Shown here: piece by piece, positions 59,422 to 64,000 of the stretch
Position numbering within the stretch: position 1 is the first letter of the stretch
How the letters are laid out: each line of letters starts with the position of its first letter
From: JAEYXS01 sp943367715
GTDB lineage: Bacteria; Verrucomicrobiota; Verrucomicrobiia; Limisphaerales; JAEYXS01
NCBI GenBank assembly: GCA_943367715.1
Contig: CALRJY020000020.1
Location: 1 to 64,000 of the forward strand
Length of the DNA: 64,000 nucleotides
Direction of reading: 5' to 3'
Program-made: the position numbers and the translations under genes
The notes under the pieces: model-generated
Told to the model about the DNA's origin: nothing
Database searches by the model: none
The model's input: the letters and a program-made list of their open reading frames with translations, nothing else

Positions 59422-60501
59422 ATGAGAAACTCGTTGCTCACCATCGCGGGACGGCTGATGCGATGTCCGGCGGCACCTTATTTTGAAGAAGGGGTGCGCT
59501 CGGTCGCGGAAGCGATCTGTGCGGAGGAAGGGCTGGATTGCAAACGGGATGATTACGGCAATCTGATCGTGACGTATCGGAATGGAGGAAGGACACGTCC
59601 GCTGGCGTTGGCGGCGCATTTGGATCACCCAGGGTTTGAGATCGTAAAAAAAATGGGACGGAACCGATGGCTGGCCGCGTTTCGCGGCGGGGTCGGTGAC
59701 AGTTATTTCAAGCAAGGTGTATCTCTACGACTGATGCCACAGCGGGTGAAAGCCAAGCTGGGCACGCGCGTGGGCAAGGATAAGGTGTTCCGGATTGAAA
59801 CCTCGAAAAGCATTGAGGGGAAACCGGAGTTTGCGGTTTGGGAACTGGAGGATTTTGCGGTGAGAAAGGGCGTGATCCACGGGCGGGCGTGTGATGATTT
59901 GATCGGTTGCGCGGCAATCTTGGCGAGCTTGGTGCAACTCAAGCAACAGAAGGCAAAAGTAAACGTCATCGGGATTCTGGCGCGAGCAGAGGAAGTGGGT
60001 TTCCATGGTGCGCTCATGGTGGCGGAGAATAATTCAATCCCGCTCAATGCGCTGGTGGTATCGCTGGAGACCAGTCGCGAGATGCCGCCGGTGAAAATGG
60101 GACAGGGCGTGATCGTGCGGGTGGGGGATCGCAGTTCCATATTTGATTCCGGGGCCACGCGGTTTCTCACGGAGATCGGCGGAGAGCTGGCCAAGACGGA
60201 CAAGAAGTTCAAAGTGCAACGGGCTTTGATGAGCGGCGGAACGTGCGAAGGGACGGCGTATCAGGAGTATGGTTACCAGACGGCGGCCTTATGTGTGGCG
60301 CTGGGCAATTACCACAACTGCGGTGCCCAAGATCGTATCAAAGCAGAATACGTGAGTGTGGCTGATGCGGAAGGCATGGTGAAGCTGCTAGTGTCCGCCG
60401 CCAAGCGGATGAAGGAGTTCAACGTGTTATCCGGCAAGCTGCCGACGCGGCTCAAGGCGTTGGCTAAAGAGGCGCGGGTGGAATTCAGCCGGTTAGGCTA
60501 A
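59422..60501 (+). CDS. M42-family aminopeptidase-like metallopeptidase
   Basis: 359 residues. Two-metal site motifs are AAHLDHPGFEI, RACDDLIGCAA (bridging Asp) and ARAEEVGFHGA (general base Glu pair), then GNYHNCG near the end. The ligand in VVSLETSR is Glu where M42 usually has Asp. So it is a diverged M42 enzyme, perhaps a glutamyl- or general aminopeptidase, or an endoglucanase-like member as some were misnamed. Begins 8 bp after hemW and may share its mRNA. Confidence 0.85.
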   Translation: MRNSLLTIAGRLMRCPAAPYFEEGVRSVAEAICAEEGLDCKRDDYGNLIVTYRNGGRTRPLALAAHLDHPGFEIVKKMGRNRWLAAFRGGVGDSYFKQGVSLRLMPQRVKAKLGTRVGKDKVFRIETSKSIEGKPEFAVWELEDFAVRKGVIHGRACDDLIGCAAILASLVQLKQQKAKVNVIGILARAEEVGFHGALMVAENNSIPLNALVVSLETSREMPPVKMGQGVIVRVGDRSSIFDSGATRFLTEIGGELAKTDKKFKVQRALMSGGTCEGTAYQEYGYQTAALCVALGNYHNCGAQDRIKAEYVSVADAEGMVKLLVSAAKRMKEFNVLSGKLPTRLKALAKEARVEFSRLG

Positions 60502-60507
60502 GAAGCT

Positions 60508-61221
60508 TTAGGTGACGTTGGTTTCTTCCTGGATGATGTCACCATCCGCCTGTTCCATCATGGTGAGCCGTTTGCGGGCTTTCTCGGCGGCCTGAGTGGC
60601 GGGGTATTTTTCCACCAAACGGTTCAAAAGAGCGACCGCCTTGTCAGGTTGATTGAGTTTTCCGGAGTAGAGATTGCAAAGCCGGATAGCCGTCCATCCC
60701 CAACGATCGGGGCGGAGGCGGGATTGCAGGATCTCTTCCAGTTCCATCGCGGCGGCCAGGTAATTCCCGAGATCTTTTTCGTAAATCTCCGCGATGCGCA
60801 GGCAGGCGTGTTGTTCCCGTGGATTTTGCTGAACGTACAGGCGCAGGAGGCGAATGGCTTCCAAATGGTCACCGCCATTCCAGGCTTCATCCGCTTGCTC
60901 GTAAAGGGCGTTACGGGAGGCGGCGGAAGCTTCATCCTCATCGTAGTAGAGGGCACCGGCACGTCCGCCGACCATGCCGCCCACATCACGGGCGATAAGC
61001 AGGGCCAAACCGCAGAATCCGATGAACAGAACGGAGCCGCTCATCATCATGCGGGAATAAGCGGCATCGATGGGGTTTTCGCGGGTGGTGCTTTCCTCGG
61101 ACAACGGAACACGGGCGGCTTCACGTTCGTTGATCTGGCTGTGAAAACGCAAAGTCATGATGCCAAACACGACGGTAATCGTGAGGCAGATAACGTAAGC
61201 TAGAATTTTCCAACGGCCCAT
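60508..61221 (-). CDS. Membrane protein with TPR-like repeats
   Basis: 237 residues. Two helices (about 7-24 and 60-78) precede a cytoplasmic or periplasmic domain of about 140 residues with TPR-type pairs (AWNGGDHLEAIRLLRLYV and ACLRIAEIYEKDLGNYLAA). Protein binding is likely. It converges on the M42 gene with 6 bp between. Function unknown. Confidence 0.75.
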   Translation of the reverse strand: MGRWKILAYVICLTITVVFGIMTLRFHSQINEREAARVPLSEESTTRENPIDAAYSRMMMSGSVLFIGFCGLALLIARDVGGMVGGRAGALYYDEDEASAASRNALYEQADEAWNGGDHLEAIRLLRLYVQQNPREQHACLRIAEIYEKDLGNYLAAAMELEEILQSRLRPDRWGWTAIRLCNLYSGKLNQPDKAVALLNRLVEKYPATQAAEKARKRLTMMEQADGDIIQEETNVT

Positions 61222-61307
61222 ACAGCAATACTTCTTCCGTGTGTTAAAGAAACAGATTTGATGCGTACGATGATACAGCCATTTTGTGCTATCCCCAGCC
61301 CTCCCGG

Positions 61308-62582
61308 CTAAATCAACAGACCGACAATCGTTGCGGTCAGATAGCAGGCCAACAACCCGGCTATCATGGACCTAAGTCCCAGTCGCGCAAGGTCTTTTCG
61401 ACGTTCCGGCACCAAGGCGCCGACACCGCCGATCTGGATGGCGATGCTGCCGAAATTGGCAAATCCGCAGAGGGCGTAGGTGGCGATGATAAAGCTCCGC
61501 GGATCGAGATCAGCCTTCTGGCCGGTCAAGGAGAGGTAACCGATGAACTCGTTCAAGACGATGCGTTCACCGAGGATCTGGCCGACGGCAAGGCAATCCT
61601 TTGAGGGGATGCCCATGAGCCAGGCGAAGGGGGCATTGAACCAGCCGAAGATGGCCTGGAAGGTGACGGGCTTGAACGTCTCGGGCGACGCAGCGAAAAA
61701 GTGCTGAGGCAGGGCGAGCAAATGATTAGCGAGGGCCACCAACGCGACAAAGGCGATGAGCATGGCGGCGACGTTCAGGGAGAGCTTGAGACCATCGCTG
61801 GCGCCAGTGCAGAGGGCGTCGATGCTATTGACGCTCGTCTGTTCCACTTCGGCTTTGCCACCACCGGCGGTTTCGCTGACTTCGGTTTCCGGGAGCATGA
61901 TCTTGGCGAGCATGAGGGAAGCGGGGGCACTCATGACGGAGGCAGTGAGCAAGTGACCGGCCATGTCCTTGATGCCGACGCTCTCTCCGAAGGAGGTGTA
62001 AACGGCCAGCACACCACCGGCGATGGAGGCCATGCCGCCGGTCATCATGGCGAGGAGTTCGCTCCGGGTCATGCGGGGCAAGTAAGGCTTGATGACGAGC
62101 GGAGCTTCCGTCTGGCCCATGAAGATATTAGCGGCAGCAGCCAGGCTCTCACTGCCGCTGGTGCCCATGGTGCGCTGCATAAGCCAGGCAGTGCCTTCCA
62201 CGATCTTAGGCAGGATGCGCCAGTAGTAGAGCAAGGAGGAGAGCGCGGAGACGAGGATGATGGTGGCGGTGATGGTGATGGCGAGGACGAAGGCGTTGGG
62301 CGGGCCAAACTTATCCGCCATCAAGCCCGTATCAGCGAGGGGACCGAAGACGACTTTGGCTCCTTCATTGGCAAAGCCGATGAGTTTGGAGACAGCGTTC
62401 TGGGCGAAGGTGAAGAAGGATTTGCCGAAGGTGGTCTTGAGAATCAGGACGGCGAAGAGCATCTGCAGGCCCAAGCCCCAGAGAACGACGCGCCAAGGGA
62501 AGCGTTTGCGATTCTCGGAGATGCCCCAAGCCAAGGCGATGAAGGCCACCATACCCAGCAGGCTGATGAGCTTTTCCGTCAT
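61308..62582 (-). CDS. Concentrative nucleoside transporter (NupC/CNT family)
   Basis: 424 residues, about ten helices. The family segment SLAAAANIFMGQTEAPLVIKP is present, as is CGFANFGSIAIQIGG near the C-terminus. It carries nucleosides with Na+ or H+. No nucleoside phosphorylase gene is adjacent. It starts 25 bp after the glycerate kinase stop on the same strand, so the two may share a transcript. Confidence 0.94.
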   Translation of the reverse strand: MTEKLISLLGMVAFIALAWGISENRKRFPWRVVLWGLGLQMLFAVLILKTTFGKSFFTFAQNAVSKLIGFANEGAKVVFGPLADTGLMADKFGPPNAFVLAITITATIILVSALSSLLYYWRILPKIVEGTAWLMQRTMGTSGSESLAAAANIFMGQTEAPLVIKPYLPRMTRSELLAMMTGGMASIAGGVLAVYTSFGESVGIKDMAGHLLTASVMSAPASLMLAKIMLPETEVSETAGGGKAEVEQTSVNSIDALCTGASDGLKLSLNVAAMLIAFVALVALANHLLALPQHFFAASPETFKPVTFQAIFGWFNAPFAWLMGIPSKDCLAVGQILGERIVLNEFIGYLSLTGQKADLDPRSFIIATYALCGFANFGSIAIQIGGVGALVPERRKDLARLGLRSMIAGLLACYLTATIVGLLI

Positions 62583-62607
62583 GGCGTGAGGCTAAGTAAG
62601 GGCTTTC

Positions 62608-63741
62608 TCAGCAGCAAGCGCAGGGTTCGGAAATCTCCAGTGCGGTCTTTTCCGCCAGACGCGCGAGATGGAATTCAGGTTCGGCAAAGGCTTCTTCCGT
62701 GGTCACGAAGCCGGGCGTCAGGCCGCGGGCTAGGTCAAAGCGGCGGAGGAGAGCCGGGACGGGATCGAGAAAACCGGAGAAGCCGAGGCAAGGGACTTTG
62801 TTCTTCTTGGCGAGAAGAGCGATCTCGCCGACGCCTTTGCCCATGGTGGTGGAGCGGTCCAGGGCACCTTCACCCGTGATGACGAGATCGGCTTTCGCGA
62901 GGTGCTTGCGCAGTTGGCAATGGGTGGCGACAAGTTCAAAGCCGGATTCGGCTTTAGCACCGAGGAAGGTGAGCATGGCGAAGCCTAGGCCTCCGGCGGA
63001 ACCGGCTCCGGGAGTCTTGTCGAAATCGAGGGCGTGATCGCGCTTCAAGACTTTCACCAGTTGCTTCATGCAGGCATCCGCCTTGGGAAAGTCTTCCGGG
63101 CGCAGGCCTTTTTGCGGTCCATAGATACGGCTGCAACCACGTGGTCCGAGCAAGGGGTTCTGGACATCCACGGCCACGGTGGCGTGACGGAACAGTTTGC
63201 GTTTCTTGGGCGGGATGACGCTGGCGAGTTGGTCGAGATCGGTCCATTGGGTGATGGCGCCACCATTCGCGCGGAGAAACTTCCAGCCCAGGGCGCGGGC
63301 CATGCCGAAGCCGGCGTCGTTGGTGGCGCTGCCGCCGAGGCCGACAATGCAACGGGTGGCACCTTGTTTGGCGGCGGCGAGGAGGACCTGTCCGAGGCCG
63401 GTGCTATCGAGTTGGAAGGGATGGAATTGGCCTTTGGGCAACATGCCGAGGCCAATGACGCGGGCGGATTCCACGATGGCGGTCTTGGACTTGGGGTCCC
63501 AACGCCACTCAGCGGTGTGGGGGCGATGGGCGGCATCGACGGTCTTTAGCGTCTTGGTCTTGGCCTTGATGGCGCTACCGATGACTTCGCCGAAGCCATC
63601 GCCGCCGTCGCTCATGGGCATGAGCGTGATGACATCGTGGTGACGGGCCTTTTGCCAGCCTTTGGCGAGGGCGGCGGCAACCTGATGGGCAGTGAGGCTG
63701 CCTTTAAATTTGTCGGGGGCGATCAGTACACGCAAGGACAT
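62608..63741 (-). CDS. Glycerate kinase (GlxK type)
   Basis: 377 residues. The start at 63741 gives SLRVLIAPDKFKGSLTA, the typical opening. MPMSDGGDGFGEV, GLGGSATNDAGFGMA, GAGSAGGLGFAM and ITGEGALDRSTTMGKGVGE are the family blocks. It phosphorylates D-glycerate to 2-phosphoglycerate (class I glycerate kinase) in serine or glyoxylate-type pathways. It ends in CACC. Confidence 0.95.
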   Translation of the reverse strand: MSLRVLIAPDKFKGSLTAHQVAAALAKGWQKARHHDVITLMPMSDGGDGFGEVIGSAIKAKTKTLKTVDAAHRPHTAEWRWDPKSKTAIVESARVIGLGMLPKGQFHPFQLDSTGLGQVLLAAAKQGATRCIVGLGGSATNDAGFGMARALGWKFLRANGGAITQWTDLDQLASVIPPKKRKLFRHATVAVDVQNPLLGPRGCSRIYGPQKGLRPEDFPKADACMKQLVKVLKRDHALDFDKTPGAGSAGGLGFAMLTFLGAKAESGFELVATHCQLRKHLAKADLVITGEGALDRSTTMGKGVGEIALLAKKNKVPCLGFSGFLDPVPALLRRFDLARGLTPGFVTTEEAFAEPEFHLARLAEKTALEISEPCACC

Positions 63742-63878
63742 GGACGGCAATTAACTAGGGGATGGAGCGGGTGCCAAGTGGAATCGTCCGTCAAGGTATC
63801 GGAGACAGCCAGTTGACGGATGGCGGGTGGCATGGTTAGCTACTTGGTATCGGGATAACAATTTTTGACTGAAATATT

Positions 63879-64000
63879 ATGGATAAACCTACAATAGTTG
63901 CGTATTTGAAGCCTTCTTGCGGTTGGAGCAATGGCGTGCGGGCGGTTATGCGCAAGTATGACCTGCCTTTCGAAGACAAGGACATCATCAACAATCCGTC
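63879..64000 (+). CDS. Glutaredoxin-like protein, partial at window edge
   Basis: The first 40 complete codons lie in the window: MDKPTIVAYLKPSCGWSNGV and onward to INNPS. The active site reads C-G-W-S, so this could be a monothiol glutaredoxin with Ser at the second position. The start ATG at 63879 is 137 bp past the divergent glycerate kinase start. The rest, including the glutathione site, is outside the window. Confidence 0.75.
   Translation, partial: MDKPTIVAYLKPSCGWSNGVRAVMRKYDLPFEDKDIINNP

Overview
The window looks like a chromosomal stretch from a verrucomicrobial bacterium, most likely a Pedosphaera/Limisphaera-like (subdivision 3) relative. This is inferred from G+C-rich Gram-negative gene content, a secreted sulfatase and sialidase-like proteins, P460 and FG-GAP/heme proteins, and dense families of short palindromic intergenic repeats. 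No rRNA, prophage, transposase or CRISPR array was seen. One tRNA gene, tRNA-Ser(GCU), is present.

Layout. 1-1061: no gene, two repeats. 1062-5439: ankyrin-like protein, exported sulfatase, lipoprotein, secreted BNR/sialidase-like protein, with short palindromic repeats between them. 5463-6446: an A+T-rich two-gene insert (PD-(D/E)xK-nuclease-like protein plus zinc-ribbon/coiled-coil protein). 6602-9002: mnmA and anmK. 9025-13791: a minus-strand run with a HpnI-like glycosyltransferase, two RbsD/FucU mutarotase paralogues around a TIM-barrel sugar isomerase, a HGSNAT-like membrane acyltransferase and a cytochrome P460 lipoprotein. 13862-21381: a short PilB/GspE ATPase, a 1100-residue beta-helix protein with three C-terminal binding modules, and a two-component pair whose sensor has OB-like repeats. 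21551-28257: KDG-kinase-like PfkB protein, polytopic membrane protein, GT2, RmlC-like cupin and a Tat-exported gamma-glutamyltranspeptidase.

28395-32954 is a complete branched-chain-amino-acid-type ABC transporter operon (livJHMGF), divergent from a TetR regulator with a clear operator-like palindrome at its start. 33792-41828 holds a vWA protein, a NYN RNase-like protein, a COG0523 metallochaperone with FmdB, a phosphatase, an ECF sigma/anti-sigma pair, and the pair radical SAM/Cys-rich protein plus its associated transferase. 42059-45538 has a lipoprotein, a heme-c/FG-GAP protein, a heptad-repeat secreted protein, the tRNA and a small zinc-ribbon membrane protein. 46050-48833 is feoA-feoA-feoB for ferrous iron uptake.

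49304-52459 links two roadblock-type proteins to amt-glnK (ammonium uptake and nitrogen sensing). 52540-55544 has a dienelactone hydrolase, a B12-binding radical SAM protein and a small membrane protein. 55669-59413 includes a pseudo-receiver, HemQ (coproheme decarboxylase), a cold-shock protein and HemW, so heme synthesis probably uses the coproporphyrin branch. The window ends with an M42 peptidase, a TPR membrane protein, a CNT nucleoside transporter, glycerate kinase and the first 40 codons of a glutaredoxin-like gene cut by the window edge.

Functions are assigned from motifs read by eye; no database search was possible. Many start codons were moved downstream of the longest open frame, to the methionine preceding a signal peptide or the conserved domain.
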